DNA from: Psychromicrobium lacuslunae
GTDB taxonomy: Bacteria > Actinomycetota > Actinomycetes > Actinomycetales > Micrococcaceae
Direction: 5' to 3'
DNA length: 64,000 nt
Assembly (NCBI RefSeq): GCF_000950575.1
Contig: NZ_CP011005.1
Coordinates: forward strand, 2,046,001 to 2,110,000
A program made the translations under genes and the position numbers. Every line of letters starts with the position of its first letter. Position 1 is the first letter of the stretch. Shown piece by piece: positions 1-9,452 of this stretch. The notes beneath the pieces were generated by a model. It did not search any database. It had not been told where the DNA came from and worked only from the letters and a program-made list of their open reading frames with translations.

Positions 1-269
1 CTATCGACATCGGCGAGCGCTTCCCGTACCTGGTGCACCGAGGCAGCAACTACCGCAATCAGGAGCTCTTGTTTGCCGGCAAAATGCCGGTAGAGCGCTG
101 AAGGACCAATGGAAACTGCTTGGGCGATCTGGCTCATCGAGACGTTAGCAAAGCCATACTGGTAAAAGAGTTCGGCACCCGCCCGCTGAATCAGTTCTTT
201 GCGATTACCGGGCCGAGTACCCCGCGGGGGTGCATAGGGCATCGTTGCCGCTCCCCGTTCAACCGACAC
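1..269 (-). CDS. TetR-family regulator, N-terminal part (runs off the left edge)
   Basis: Only about the first 90 codons are in the window. They encode a TetR-type DNA-binding domain: a helix with AELFYQYGFANVSMSQIA, then a recognition region ending in SALYRHFAGKQELL, the usual TetR hallmark. The GTG at 269 is preferred because AGGAGG (275-280) lies five bases upstream; an ATG at 272 is too close to it and an ATG at 242 lacks a site. The ligand-binding part lies outside the window. It follows the acyl-CoA synthetase at 401-1984 on the same strand, so it may regulate that gene or the catabolic genes nearby; this is inference from position only. Confidence 0.85.
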   Translation of the reverse strand, partial: MSVERGAATMPYAPPRGTRPGNRKELIQRAGAELFYQYGFANVSMSQIAQAVSIGPSALYRHFAGKQELLIAVVAASVHQVREALADVD

Positions 270-400
270 CATCGCCTCCTATCCGCTTCGCACCGCAAAC
301 GGGCGAACTCCTCGTTCAGCAGCGAGCATACTGCATATTGCAGCCTACCGATTGATTCCAGCGACGGTGTTAGCGGAGCCGATACAGCTACCGGCGATCC

Positions 401-1984
401 TCAGTTCTCGCCGTCCCGGCCGCTCTGATGGCCCGCCCGGATTTCTCGTTTGAGAATTTTCCCGGCCCCGGAGATGGGTAATTCAGCCAAAAAGTCGATG
501 CTCCGGGGAATTTTGTAACCGGCGATGAGTTTTCGGCAGCTGGCGATCAATTCCTCAGCTGAAACTGTTGCCCCGGCACGCAACACCACAGCCGCATGCA
601 CCCTCTCCCCCCATTGTTGATCGGGGAGGCCGATCACTGCGACCATTGCCACCGCGGGATGCTGGGAGAGCGCGTTCTCCACTTCAACTGAGTAGATGTT
701 TTCACCGCCGGAGATAATCATGTCCTTGAGCCGGTCCACCACGAAGAGGTAGCCGTCCTGGGTCAGATAGCCGAGGTCTCCGGTATGCATCCAGCCATCC
801 CTGATGGCATCGGCGGTAACTTCCGGTTTGTTCCAGTACCCGAGCATCACATTGCTCCCCCGGCAGATCACTTCCCCGATTTCCCCTGGCGCCGCATCCT
901 GTCCTTGCCAATCGACCACTCTGATCTCACAATTCACCGGAGCCCGGCCACAGGAGTTTTTTACCTCCGCCTTGGCATGGTCTTGATCGGCGAGCAGGGT
1001 TGCCACCGGCGACAACTCAGTCATCCCAAAAGCCTGGGTCAATTTAAGTCCCGGAAAGGTGTCTCTGATCCGTTCCAGCAACACTGGCGGCATCGGCGAG
1101 GCGCCATAGAGCAGGCGGGTAAAACTCGACAACTTGCTCTGTGCGGCGACAGCAGCCGCCACCAGATGTTGCAACATAGTGGGCACTAAGAGCGCATCGG
1201 TGACCTGGTGTTCATCGATCAGCTTGACCACTTTGGCAGGCTCAAAGGCAGGCACTAGGAGCAGGGTTGAATTCTTCAGCAGGCTCATGGTCCAGTGTGC
1301 AATAGCCGCCATGTGGAACATTGGCGCCACTACCATTGAGGTACCTGCTTCGCTCACCGCCTCGGTACTGGCAAGCGAACCCATCGCGGAAACCAGGATG
1401 TTATTGTGGCTGAGCATCACCCCTTTGGGCTCGCCGGTGGTGCCTCCGGTATAGAAGATGCCAAAGACCTGCTCGTCCCCTCGCCGGGCATCCGGCACCG
1501 GCTCGTGCTGCTGAAGTAAATCCTGGTAGCGCGGCGTCCCCGGCGGCGGCTCGGCCTCACCACAATAAATAATTGCTGAAAGCTCCGGGTAGCCTTGGCG
1601 CAGTTCGGGCACCATAGCCGCAAAAGCGTCATCAACCAAGAGCACCTTGATCTGCGCATCCTGAAGTGAGTAAATCATCTCTTTCGCGCTCCACCGGGTG
1701 TTCACCGGCGCTACCACCGCACCAGCCCAAGGTACCGCCAATAGGTACTCATGGTAGATATCTGAATTGAGCGCCAGCATCCCCACTCGATCACCCTCAA
1801 CAACACCCAATGACTGAAGTGCGCCCGCGAACCGGGCGACTCGATCAGCCACCTCGCGCACCGTCCGCTCGACTCCTGCACTAATTGTCATCACGGAATC
1901 CGGGCGCTGCTGCGCCTGTCGATGTAAAAGCTGGGTCAGATACACATTAACCACCATCGCTTCGTTGAGATAAGTAGAAAACAT
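401..1984 (-). CDS. acyl-CoA synthetase (AMP-forming, ANL superfamily, FadD-like)
   Basis: The 527-residue protein is a complete adenylate-forming enzyme that would activate a carboxylic acid to its CoA thioester through an acyl-AMP intermediate in the cytosol. The AMP-binding loop TGGTTGEPKG is at about 179-188, GMTE at 320-323, the TGD adenine/ribose motif at 401-403, and the C-terminal catalytic lysine in GAGK at about 509. Length is normal for medium/long-chain or aromatic acid ligases. The start has only a weak Shine-Dalgarno sequence; an internal ATG nine codons in is possible. It is divergent from the carboxylesterase at 2054 and close to a family III CoA-transferase, which fits hydrolysis of an ester followed by CoA activation. 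The acid substrate cannot be told from sequence. Confidence 0.9.
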   Translation of the reverse strand: MFSTYLNEAMVVNVYLTQLLHRQAQQRPDSVMTISAGVERTVREVADRVARFAGALQSLGVVEGDRVGMLALNSDIYHEYLLAVPWAGAVVAPVNTRWSAKEMIYSLQDAQIKVLLVDDAFAAMVPELRQGYPELSAIIYCGEAEPPPGTPRYQDLLQQHEPVPDARRGDEQVFGIFYTGGTTGEPKGVMLSHNNILVSAMGSLASTEAVSEAGTSMVVAPMFHMAAIAHWTMSLLKNSTLLLVPAFEPAKVVKLIDEHQVTDALLVPTMLQHLVAAAVAAQSKLSSFTRLLYGASPMPPVLLERIRDTFPGLKLTQAFGMTELSPVATLLADQDHAKAEVKNSCGRAPVNCEIRVVDWQGQDAAPGEIGEVICRGSNVMLGYWNKPEVTADAIRDGWMHTGDLGYLTQDGYLFVVDRLKDMIISGGENIYSVEVENALSQHPAVAMVAVIGLPDQQWGERVHAAVVLRAGATVSAEELIASCRKLIAGYKIPRSIDFLAELPISGAGKILKREIRAGHQSGRDGEN

Positions 1985-2053
1985 GCTATTCTCGATTCAC
2001 TTAGGACGCAAGAACCGAGTGAGAATTTTTCGCCCGAACGTCAAGGAGGAGCT

Positions 2054-3544
2054 GTGAAATCCGAGCAGTCAGGATCCCAGGTAGTGGTGAATACAGCTAG
2101 CGGCAAGGTCCGCGGGCTGATTGATGGTCAAAGCATTCGCTTCCGTGGCATCCCCTTCGCAGCAGCACCCTTTGGCGAAAACCGTTACCGGTTTCCGCAG
2201 CCTGTGCACAGCTGGGATGGTATTCGAGATGCCTTCCACTCAGGCGTTGGAGCCCCGCAACCAGTGGCGGATGAGGACCCTTTTAATAGCTATTTCAATC
2301 CGGTCCAACAAGGTGAGGATTGCCTTTCCCTTGACATCTGGACGCCGGATGTCGGCGGCGTGAACTTGCCGGTGATGGTGTGGATTCACGGCGGTGGCTT
2401 TATGACCGGTGCTGGCTCCGTGCCGGCTCACGATGGTCGGACTTTCGCTCGGGATGGCATTGTGCACGTCGGCATTAACTATCGACTTGGCATTGACGGC
2501 TTCCTCTACCTGGGTGAAGGCACCGACAACCTGGGGCTACGCGATCAGGTCGCGGCCCTGGAGTGGGTACAGCAGAACATTGCTGCCTTCGGCGGCGATC
2601 CTGCGAATGTCACGGTGTTCGGCCAGTCCGCTGGTGCAGTGTCAGTGATCGATCTGCTCGCGATGCCGGCTGCCCGCGGCCTGTTTGCAAGGGCAATCGC
2701 GCAGAGCGGCTCCCCTGCGGTGACGGCATCGATTGACAGTGCTGCTCAGGTCACCAACAAAGTAGCGGAACGGCTTGGCGTGCCCGCCACTCGGGACGGT
2801 TTGCTACGGGTATCTGTTGAGCGCACCGTGGCAGAGATCTGGCCAATGACGATGGACTGGCTGGACTTCCGCAACTGGGGCAGCCAGTCCTTTACGGTAA
2901 GTCCGTGGCGAGCTGTGCACGGTACCGAGTCCCTCCCGGAAACGCCACTAGCTGCCGCGACCCGTTCTGAGGTACCTCTGCTAGCGGGTACAACCACGAA
3001 CGAAACCACCGGTTTCCTCAAATCACTTGGTCTGTTAGAGAAAATGAATTGGCTGGCGGGTGCGGCGATTCTGCGTCAACTCGGTGCCGACCGGGCTATC
3101 CGTCGCAGCTACCGGCAGCAACGCGAGATCCATGGCAAGCTTCGGATGGTTGAAGCGGTGTGGACCGATTGGGCTTTCCGCATTCCGCTGATCAACCTGC
3201 TGGACGCCAGAACCGCTGCTTCCTATTTCTATGAATTCTGCTGGCAGGACCCAAGCCTGCCCGCAGGCCTGGGCGCGAATCATGCCCTTGAGGTCCCCTT
3301 CGTCCGGGACGATTTCGCCAGCGCACGCGCCGTCGGGGAAGCCGGTGAGCAAATGCTCCAACAGGCACCTCAAGAACTCGCCGATCAGATGCACCAAGCC
3401 TGGGTGAATTTCGCCACCAGCGGTGATCCCGGCTGGCCCCGCTATCAGGTGGACCGCAGGCTCACCATGATGTTCGGCAATAAGAGCGAGGTGCTTCCGG
3501 ATCCGGCGGCTGCCGCCCGGCTGGCTTGGCAGGGCAAGCGATGA
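2054..3544 (+). CDS. type B carboxylesterase (alpha/beta hydrolase)
   Basis: This 496-residue protein matches the carboxylesterase/lipase type B family (pnbA and cholinesterase relatives). The oxyanion-hole HGGG is at 112-115. The nucleophile elbow is GQSAG with Ser192, where most relatives have GESAG. The other triad members are probably Glu317 (in NETTGF) and His410 (in GANHALEVPF), so the enzyme looks active. No signal peptide is visible, so it is likely cytosolic. The GTG start is set by AGGAGG at 2044-2049. The MFS gene starts 11 bases after its stop codon, so the two are probably one transcript that imports and hydrolyses an ester; the substrate is unknown. Confidence 0.92.
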   Translation: MKSEQSGSQVVVNTASGKVRGLIDGQSIRFRGIPFAAAPFGENRYRFPQPVHSWDGIRDAFHSGVGAPQPVADEDPFNSYFNPVQQGEDCLSLDIWTPDVGGVNLPVMVWIHGGGFMTGAGSVPAHDGRTFARDGIVHVGINYRLGIDGFLYLGEGTDNLGLRDQVAALEWVQQNIAAFGGDPANVTVFGQSAGAVSVIDLLAMPAARGLFARAIAQSGSPAVTASIDSAAQVTNKVAERLGVPATRDGLLRVSVERTVAEIWPMTMDWLDFRNWGSQSFTVSPWRAVHGTESLPETPLAAATRSEVPLLAGTTTNETTGFLKSLGLLEKMNWLAGAAILRQLGADRAIRRSYRQQREIHGKLRMVEAVWTDWAFRIPLINLLDARTAASYFYEFCWQDPSLPAGLGANHALEVPFVRDDFASARAVGEAGEQMLQQAPQELADQMHQAWVNFATSGDPGWPRYQVDRRLTMMFGNKSEVLPDPAAAARLAWQGKR

Positions 3545-3554
3545 TCGGACGGCG

Positions 3555-4829
3555 ATGACCCGGCACATCATTAGAAAAAACGTCAAAAATGGCGTCAAAA
3601 ATCGCAGCGGGATGGGCCGCTGGAAGGCCTCGCTCGGCTCCTTGCTCTTCGGGTACCTGGGTATTCAGCTGATCGTCAATATCGCCAATGGCGGAGTCAG
3701 TAACCTGCTGATCCCCAACCGGATCGCCGCCATCGACCCGGTGAATAAGGTAGCGCTATTAGGCACCACCGGTGCAGTAACGGCAGTAGTTGCTCTCATC
3801 GCTCAACCGCTCTGGGGGCTACTCTCTGATCGGAGCCACGGTCGTTATGGCAGACGCTTCGGCTGGGTTCTAGCCGGGGTCATCGGTCTCGCATTGTCCA
3901 TTCTGGCGCTCGCCTTCAGCAACTCCTTCCCCCTGTTGCTCATTTTGATGGGCTTGCTCTGCGCTTGCTACAGCATGGTGCTCGGGCCACTCACGGCTGT
4001 CGTCCCCGACCGGGTTCCATTGGAAAAACGTGGGCTGTTTTCGGCAGTCGGTGGGCTAGGCACTTTCGTCGGCGGTGTGCTCGGGGTGCTAGTGGTTTCA
4101 CCACTCGTCTCTTCCGATTCGATGGGTTTTCTTTTGCTGGCGGCACTGCTGCTGCTCGCCCTCCCGCTCACCCTCACGGTCCGGGAGGCGCCGCCGACTT
4201 TGCCCGGTGCACCGCGGCCGCCGCTACGGAATGTGCTGCGTGGCCTGCTCATCGATCCGAGGAAGCACCCGGACTTCGGCTGGGCATTCCTGGCGCGCTT
4301 GGTCCTAGTTCTAGGTTTCTGGTCGCTGTTATCTTTCCAGTTGTACATCCTCTCTGACTATCTAGGACTAGGTCTCAGTGGCGCTAATGCGGTCTTCCCG
4401 ATGCTCACCGCAGTGGCAACCCTTGGAATCGTGGTGGCGTTGATCCCCGCCGGCCTGATCTCGGATCGCACCGGCCGTCGCAAACCGTTGGTGATTGGAG
4501 CCTCCGCCCTGATTGCGCTTAGCGTGCTGCCACAGATCCTCTGGCCCTCGCTGAGCTCTGCGTTCATCTCGATTGGTGTAGCCGGCATTGGCTTCGGCTG
4601 CTATCTCGCAGTGGATCAGGCCCTGATGACTCAAGTTTTACCCTCCGCCGCGCACGCTGGCCGAGACTTAGGGGTGCTCAACATCGCCCAGGCTGGCGGG
4701 CAGGTGCTGGCTCCGTTGGCCGCTAGCCTGGTCATCGGGCTGAGCGGATATGCCGGGCTCTATGTTTTCGCCGGTTTGATGGCAGTGCTGGCCGCACTGG
4801 CGATCTTGCCGATCAAGTCGGTGCGATAG
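3555..4829 (+). CDS. MFS transporter
   Basis: The 424-residue protein has about twelve hydrophobic spans. A motif A-like loop (GLLSDRSHGRYGRRF) lies between spans 2 and 3 and a related loop (GLISDRTGRRKPL) lies in the second half, typical of the major facilitator superfamily. It is placed 11 bases after the carboxylesterase and probably co-transcribed with it. It converges on the CoA-transferase gene with only 9 bases between the stops and no hairpin there. It could import the ester or export the product; the sequence does not decide between these. Confidence 0.88.
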   Translation: MTRHIIRKNVKNGVKNRSGMGRWKASLGSLLFGYLGIQLIVNIANGGVSNLLIPNRIAAIDPVNKVALLGTTGAVTAVVALIAQPLWGLLSDRSHGRYGRRFGWVLAGVIGLALSILALAFSNSFPLLLILMGLLCACYSMVLGPLTAVVPDRVPLEKRGLFSAVGGLGTFVGGVLGVLVVSPLVSSDSMGFLLLAALLLLALPLTLTVREAPPTLPGAPRPPLRNVLRGLLIDPRKHPDFGWAFLARLVLVLGFWSLLSFQLYILSDYLGLGLSGANAVFPMLTAVATLGIVVALIPAGLISDRTGRRKPLVIGASALIALSVLPQILWPSLSSAFISIGVAGIGFGCYLAVDQALMTQVLPSAAHAGRDLGVLNIAQAGGQVLAPLAASLVIGLSGYAGLYVFAGLMAVLAALAILPIKSVR

Positions 4830-4838
4830 TCTCGGCCG

Positions 4839-5861
4839 CTACTCGTGATAGAGCGTGGGGTGTAAGGCTCCGCCGACCGGGCCGAAGCGCCGTTGCTTAT
4901 CGAGCCTGCTTTGCATCTGTGCATCATTGGTCGATTCAGCGAGGGACAAAACCGCCGAAATGCAGGAGTCAGTAGTCCGTCCGATTTCTGCCCAGGCGCT
5001 CCGTGATTTGCTCCTGAACACTTCTGCTAACTTCTGCTGTAGCTCCGGCCAGCGAGATTGGTCGTTCTGACTGGCCGCCGGGAACTCAATGCCGGTAGCC
5101 CGCAACAGCTCATTGAAGAATTGCGGTTCAACCGCCCCGACCGCAATGTATTCACCTGGTTCGGCGCATTCATAGACCGCATAGAAGGGCGCATTTGCTA
5201 ACGGATCGAGTGCTTCCGGACCAAGTACCGTGGCGAAATTATCGGACATGGTCAGTAGCGCGGCAGCACCATCCACCATCGCAATGTCCAGCACCTGGGC
5301 CACCGGCAAACCGGCCTTGAGACCATAGAGGGCGGCCAAGATGCTGATTGCTCCATGCATTGAACCACCAGCAAAGTCACCGACCACGTTCAGCGGCGGC
5401 ACCGGCTGCTCAGCCCCTCTGCGGAAGGCGTGCAGCGCTCCGGAATGTGCAATGTAGTTAATGTCGTGTCCGGCTCTGGTAGCGAGCGGTCCGTGCTGCC
5501 CGTAGCCGGTCACACGGGCGTAGATCAACGCAGGATTGGCTGCGAGACAAACCTCTGGTCCTAGGCCCAGCCGTTCCATCACCCCGGGCCGCAGGCCTTC
5601 AATCAGCACCTCAGCGCTGGGCAGTAAATCGACTACCTTCTCGACGCCAGCTGCGGACTTCAAGTCGACCGCGATATGCCGCTTGCCTTGCGCATAATGA
5701 CTATGCAGAAAGTCATACCGACCCGGCGCGGGTTTGCTCAGCACCGTAACCTCGGCGCCGAGGTTACTCAATAAAGTACCCAAATGCGGTACCGGGCCAA
5801 TCGCAGCCATCTCAATGACCCGAAGGCCCTGTAAGGGCTGGGGTTTAGCGTCTTGGTTCAT
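4839..5861 (-). CDS. family III CoA-transferase (CaiB/BaiF, alpha-methylacyl-CoA racemase-like)
   Basis: This protein of about 340 residues starts PLQGLRVIEMAAIGPVPHLGTLLSNLGAEV, the typical N-terminal CoA-binding region of CaiB/BaiF proteins. The conserved aspartate that forms the acyl-anhydride with CoA is present in GHDINY (about Asp133). The ATG at 5861 is preferred over the upstream GTG at 5885 because GAGG lies seven bases before it. At 340 residues it is somewhat shorter than most transferases and close to alpha-methylacyl-CoA racemases, so either CoA transfer or epimerisation of a 2-methylacyl-CoA is possible. It lies downstream of the double-TetR gene on the same strand and converges with the MFS gene. 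Confidence 0.87.
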   Translation of the reverse strand: MNQDAKPQPLQGLRVIEMAAIGPVPHLGTLLSNLGAEVTVLSKPAPGRYDFLHSHYAQGKRHIAVDLKSAAGVEKVVDLLPSAEVLIEGLRPGVMERLGLGPEVCLAANPALIYARVTGYGQHGPLATRAGHDINYIAHSGALHAFRRGAEQPVPPLNVVGDFAGGSMHGAISILAALYGLKAGLPVAQVLDIAMVDGAAALLTMSDNFATVLGPEALDPLANAPFYAVYECAEPGEYIAVGAVEPQFFNELLRATGIEFPAASQNDQSRWPELQQKLAEVFRSKSRSAWAEIGRTTDSCISAVLSLAESTNDAQMQSRLDKQRRFGPVGGALHPTLYHE

Positions 5862-5981
5862 CTTTGTCCTCACACCGGAATACACGCCTCAAACTATTCC
5901 CAATTCACTTGTATCTCAAGTGTCTCGGCCTAAGATTCGGCAAACCGCCAGTTGCACAACTGAGCGGGCTGCTCATTCACG

Positions 5982-7166
5982 CTAGAAAAGAACGGCCCGA
6001 CAAATTGTGCTAATCGCTTCCAGTTCGCCGCTGCGCAAGGCGTCCCGCTGACCGCCAAGTCGCTCATTAATCACCGTGATGCAGGCTTGCACCTTTATTC
6101 GAGCTGATTCGGAATCCAGCCCCGGTCTCACTTGCCGTAAAAGTGCCACCCACTGCTCCACATAGTCATGCTGCTCAAGCAAAATTCGAGCTTTCTGCTC
6201 CGCGCTTAGCTGATCCAGCTCGCTGCCGAGCAACATAATCAGGTGTGGCTCCTGCACGATTAACTGGAGGTATCTCTGCATCATCGCTTCAAGCGCTGCA
6301 GCTGGGCTCAAAGCAGCTGCCAGAAGTTCTTTCTGTCCATGCAGTAGCTGACCCCCAGCACGCTCCAAGGAGAGGAATAGCAGCTCCTCCTTGCTGGCGA
6401 AATGGTGGTAGACACTAGCCCCGGCAATCCCGACGGCCGCGGCAAGTTCAGCGACCGAGACAGCTGCATACCCTTTTTGGGCAAAGAGTTCTGCCCCCAC
6501 TGAAAGTAACCTCTCTCGAGTGGACAGCTCCGGCTGAACTTCGACGAACTCGATAAGTGGGCTGAGATGAGAGTCGTCGGGTAGCTCAACCTGTAATACT
6601 CTCAACACCAACTCGCTGAGCAGCGCAATAAACTCATCTCGCGGCAGTTTCGAACGATGAAAGGAAATACTGGCAAAGACCGATAATTGGGCGCGAGCCA
6701 ACAGATCAGCCCAGCCCCCCGATTCCGGCCTGAAAGCTCGCACTTTCGCTGCCAGCTCGACTCGCATCAGGGTGACCTGAGCCTGCAGCACCTCGATATC
6801 ACTCGGGGCTAAGCGACGTGATTCACGACGCCACAAAACGCCAGCTTGGCGGGAGTCTATCGCCACCTCGGCGAAACGACTGGCCCAGACTTCGGCCGGA
6901 ACTCCGTCGCTGATTTCCTTGAGTCTCTCGATTGGCCGGATGATGGCCGCCAGGCTTTCCGCCACCACCGCCTTGAGCAGCGCGTCCTTGCCGGGAAAGT
7001 GTCGATAGAGGGCTGAAGGGGCGACACCCACGACAGCGGCAATATCGCCCATCCCTACCACCGCGTAACCGTGTTGATAGAAGAGCGTAGCCGCCGCGCT
7101 AACGATCTGCGCCTTGCGGTTTTTAGGCCGGGATCGAGCAGCCTCAGGCTGCGAAGCTTGCTGCAT
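5982..7166 (-). CDS. tandem double-TetR regulator
   Basis: The 394-residue protein carries two complete TetR DNA-binding domains on one chain: residues about 15-67 (ending VAPSALYRHFPGKDALL) and about 215-265 (ending AGASVYHHFASKEELL), each followed by a helical ligand-domain segment. Single TetR proteins are about 200 residues, so this is a tandem duplication or fusion. Double-TetR proteins of this kind are known in actinobacteria near lipid and acyl-CoA catabolism genes. The ATG at 7166 is chosen because GGGGAG precedes it; the upstream reading frame (to 7256) has no ribosome-binding site. It probably controls the neighbouring CoA-transferase and ligase genes; no operator was identified. 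Confidence 0.88.
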   Translation of the reverse strand: MQQASQPEAARSRPKNRKAQIVSAAATLFYQHGYAVVGMGDIAAVVGVAPSALYRHFPGKDALLKAVVAESLAAIIRPIERLKEISDGVPAEVWASRFAEVAIDSRQAGVLWRRESRRLAPSDIEVLQAQVTLMRVELAAKVRAFRPESGGWADLLARAQLSVFASISFHRSKLPRDEFIALLSELVLRVLQVELPDDSHLSPLIEFVEVQPELSTRERLLSVGAELFAQKGYAAVSVAELAAAVGIAGASVYHHFASKEELLFLSLERAGGQLLHGQKELLAAALSPAAALEAMMQRYLQLIVQEPHLIMLLGSELDQLSAEQKARILLEQHDYVEQWVALLRQVRPGLDSESARIKVQACITVINERLGGQRDALRSGELEAISTICRAVLF

Positions 7167-7341
7167 AGTCACTCCCCCGGGTAACAACGTGGACACATCT
7201 GAGCTAAATACCAATACCGATACTGCGAACAACCGCTGTGGCGCTCTGCTTTCCATCCTAATCAGGCCAGAGCAACGATGCCTCGACCGCAGCCCGGGTT
7301 TGATCTGATTGGGTCAAATGTGAACTAGGTTCGTTTTAAAC

Positions 7342-7383
7342 AGTAACGGCGGGTCTGGCCCCGAGGCCAAACCCGCCGTTACT
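7342..7383 (-). terminator. hairpin terminator after secY-adk
   Basis: AGTAACGGCGGGT pairs with ACCCGCCGTTACT around a loop that itself pairs (TGGCC with GGCCA). It starts 11 bases after the adk stop codon. In the minus-strand transcript it is followed by GTTTAAAACG, a weak T-tract. It separates the translation cluster from accessory block A. Confidence 0.75.
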
Positions 7384-7394
7384 ATCGTCAAAAT

Positions 7395-7973
7395 TTATTT
7401 GGCGGCAAAAGCATCAATAGCAGTCATAATCCGTTCCGTGACCTCATCGATCGCTCCGATGCCATCCACCCTAGCCAGGATGCCCTGCTCAGCATAGCGA
7501 GTGACCACTACTTCGGTTTGGGTGTGATAAAGGTTGAGCCGGTGCCGAATCACTTTTTCGTCATCGTCACTGCGTCCGGACTCTTTTGCCCGGCCTAGCA
7601 GCCGCTTGACTAGTTCCTCATCGTCGGCGGTGAGCTGCAGAACAACATCGAGCTTCTCACCTTCGGCGGTCAGAATATCGTCCAGCTCATCGACCTGGGC
7701 TGAGGTACGAGGATAGCCATCGAGCAGGAAGCCCTGCTGCACATCATCTTGCTGCAGCCGATCCCGAACCATCTTATTGGTCACCGAATCCGGCACGTAG
7801 TCGCCGGCGTCGATGTACTTCTTGGCCTCCAGGCCGAGTGGCGTCTCACCCTTCACATTGGCCCGAAAGATATCCCCGGTGGAAATCGCCACAATGCCCA
7901 AGCGATCAGAGATTCGCTCCGCCTGAGTACCTTTGCCCGATCCAGGAGGGCCCACAATGAGCATTCTCGTCAT
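7395..7973 (-). CDS. adk: adenylate kinase
   Basis: The 192-residue enzyme interconverts ATP + AMP and 2 ADP in the cytosol. The P-loop GPPGSGKGTQ is at residues 8-17, followed by the AMP-binding region (STGDIFRANV) and LLDGYPRT, the conserved Arg-containing loop. It is the short-lid form common in actinobacteria. Its ATG overlaps the secY stop by four bases, so the two are translationally coupled. In most actinobacteria map, infA, rpmJ, rpsM, rpsK, rpoA and rplQ follow close by; here a hairpin and unrelated catabolic genes follow. Confidence 0.97.
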   Translation of the reverse strand: MTRMLIVGPPGSGKGTQAERISDRLGIVAISTGDIFRANVKGETPLGLEAKKYIDAGDYVPDSVTNKMVRDRLQQDDVQQGFLLDGYPRTSAQVDELDDILTAEGEKLDVVLQLTADDEELVKRLLGRAKESGRSDDDEKVIRHRLNLYHTQTEVVVTRYAEQGILARVDGIGAIDEVTERIMTAIDAFAAK

Positions 7974-9298
7974 CGTAATAACCCTTCGTAGTGCCGCTGC
8001 TGCAATTGCGCGTCAATCTGCTTGACCGTTTCAAGACCCACGCCGACCATAATCAGTAGCGAGGTACCGCCGAACGGGAAGTTCTGATTCGCGTTGATCA
8101 GCACCAGCGCGATCAACGGGATCAGGGCGACCAGACCGAGGTAGAGCGCACCGGGCAGGGTGATCCGGGAGAGCACATACTGCAAGTAATCGGCAGTGGG
8201 CTTCCCGGCACGGATGCCCGGAATGAAGCCGCCGTACTTCTTCATATTGTCGGAGACCTCTTCGGGATTGAAGGTGATCGCGACGTAGAAGTAGGTGAAG
8301 CCGACGATGAGCAGGAAGTACATCACCATGTAGATCGGGTGATCGCCCTTGGTCAGATTGTCGTTGATCCAGGTCGCCCAGGCCGGTGCGTTGGCCGCAT
8401 TATTACCAATCACGAACTGCGAGACCAAGGACGGCAGGTAGAGCAAGGAGGAGGCGAAGATGACCGGCACCACGCCAGCCATATTCACCTTGATCGGGAT
8501 ATAGGTGTTGGTGCCGCCGACGGTGCGACGGCCGACCATCCGCTTGGCATACTGCACCGGGATCCGGCGCTGCGACTGCTCAACGAAGACCACCAAAGCC
8601 ACCACGACGATGCCCAGCAAGATCACGATGAAGAAGGTGCCCGGGCCTTTGGTCTTCCAGATCTCGCCGAGGGAGGTGGGGAACCGAGCCACGATCGAAG
8701 TGAAGATCAACAGGGACATACCGTTGCCGACACCCTTTTCGGTGACCAGTTCGCCCAGCCACATGATCAGGCCTGTGCCAGCGGTCAGCGTGATGATGAT
8801 CAGCACGGTCGCCACAATTGAGCTATCCGGAATAATCGCTCCCGGGGTGCCGTCCTGGCCACAACCGCCGAGCAGATTTCCGGAGCGTGCCAGCGCCACC
8901 AGCGTGGTGGCATTCAGCAGACCGAGCGCAATGGTCAGATAACGCGTGTACTGGGTCAGCTTGCTCTGTCCCTGAGCTCCTTCAAGATGGAGCTCCTGGA
9001 AACGGGGAATGACCACCCGGAGCAGCTGAATAATAATGCTGGCGGTGATGTAGGGCATGATGCCGAGTGCGAAGATCGACACCTGCAGCAGAGCGCCACC
9101 GCTGAACAGGTTGACGAGCTGGTAGATACCGCCGCTGGTATCTCCCCCGCCTTTAAGACAAGCCTGAACTGCTGAATAATCAATGCCAGGCGAGGGAATG
9201 AATGCCCCGAGCCGGAAGATAGCGATGATGCCCAGCGTGAACAACAACTTGCGTCGCAGGTCAGGCGTCCGAAAGGCGCGGCCAATTGCGGAAAGCAA
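7970..9298 (-). CDS. secY: preprotein translocase subunit SecY
   Basis: The 442-residue, ten-span membrane protein is the channel core of the SecYEG translocon. It has the typical N-terminus (FRTPDLRRKLLFTLG), the long periplasmic loops and the cytoplasmic C5 loop (NPEEVSDNMKKYGGFIPGIRAGKPT). It starts with TTG, set by AGGAGG at 9303-9308. It is separated from rplO by a terminator-like hairpin (9388-9430), so it is probably transcribed with adk from its own promoter; TAGACT on the minus strand just after the hairpin is a possible -10 box. A smaller hairpin at 9330-9350 (GTTGGGCC / GGCCCAAC) would lie in its leader. Confidence 0.97.
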   Translation of the reverse strand: MLSAIGRAFRTPDLRRKLLFTLGIIAIFRLGAFIPSPGIDYSAVQACLKGGGDTSGGIYQLVNLFSGGALLQVSIFALGIMPYITASIIIQLLRVVIPRFQELHLEGAQGQSKLTQYTRYLTIALGLLNATTLVALARSGNLLGGCGQDGTPGAIIPDSSIVATVLIIITLTAGTGLIMWLGELVTEKGVGNGMSLLIFTSIVARFPTSLGEIWKTKGPGTFFIVILLGIVVVALVVFVEQSQRRIPVQYAKRMVGRRTVGGTNTYIPIKVNMAGVVPVIFASSLLYLPSLVSQFVIGNNAANAPAWATWINDNLTKGDHPIYMVMYFLLIVGFTYFYVAITFNPEEVSDNMKKYGGFIPGIRAGKPTADYLQYVLSRITLPGALYLGLVALIPLIALVLINANQNFPFGGTSLLIMVGVGLETVKQIDAQLQQRHYEGLLR

Positions 9299-9387
9299 GC
9301 GTCCTCCTGATGTGTAGGAACGAAAAGTGTTGGGCCCTGATGGCCCAACAACCGAGTCTAATGGGTAAAGCTGGGAGAAAACGAAAA

Positions 9388-9430
9388 GCTCTTGGCGAAC
9401 GGGGAAAATATTCGCCCGCTCGCCAAGAGC
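9388..9430 (-). terminator. intrinsic terminator between rplO and secY
   Basis: Arms GCTCTTGGCGAACGGG (9388-9403) and CCCGCTCGCCAAGAGC (9415-9430) pair over 16 bases with one wobble. On the minus strand the stem is followed by TTTTCGTTTT. This is the clearest terminator of the ribosomal section and ends the spc operon after rplO. Confidence 0.85.
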
Positions 9431-9452
9431 CTAATCGTTTATCGTCAACGGA

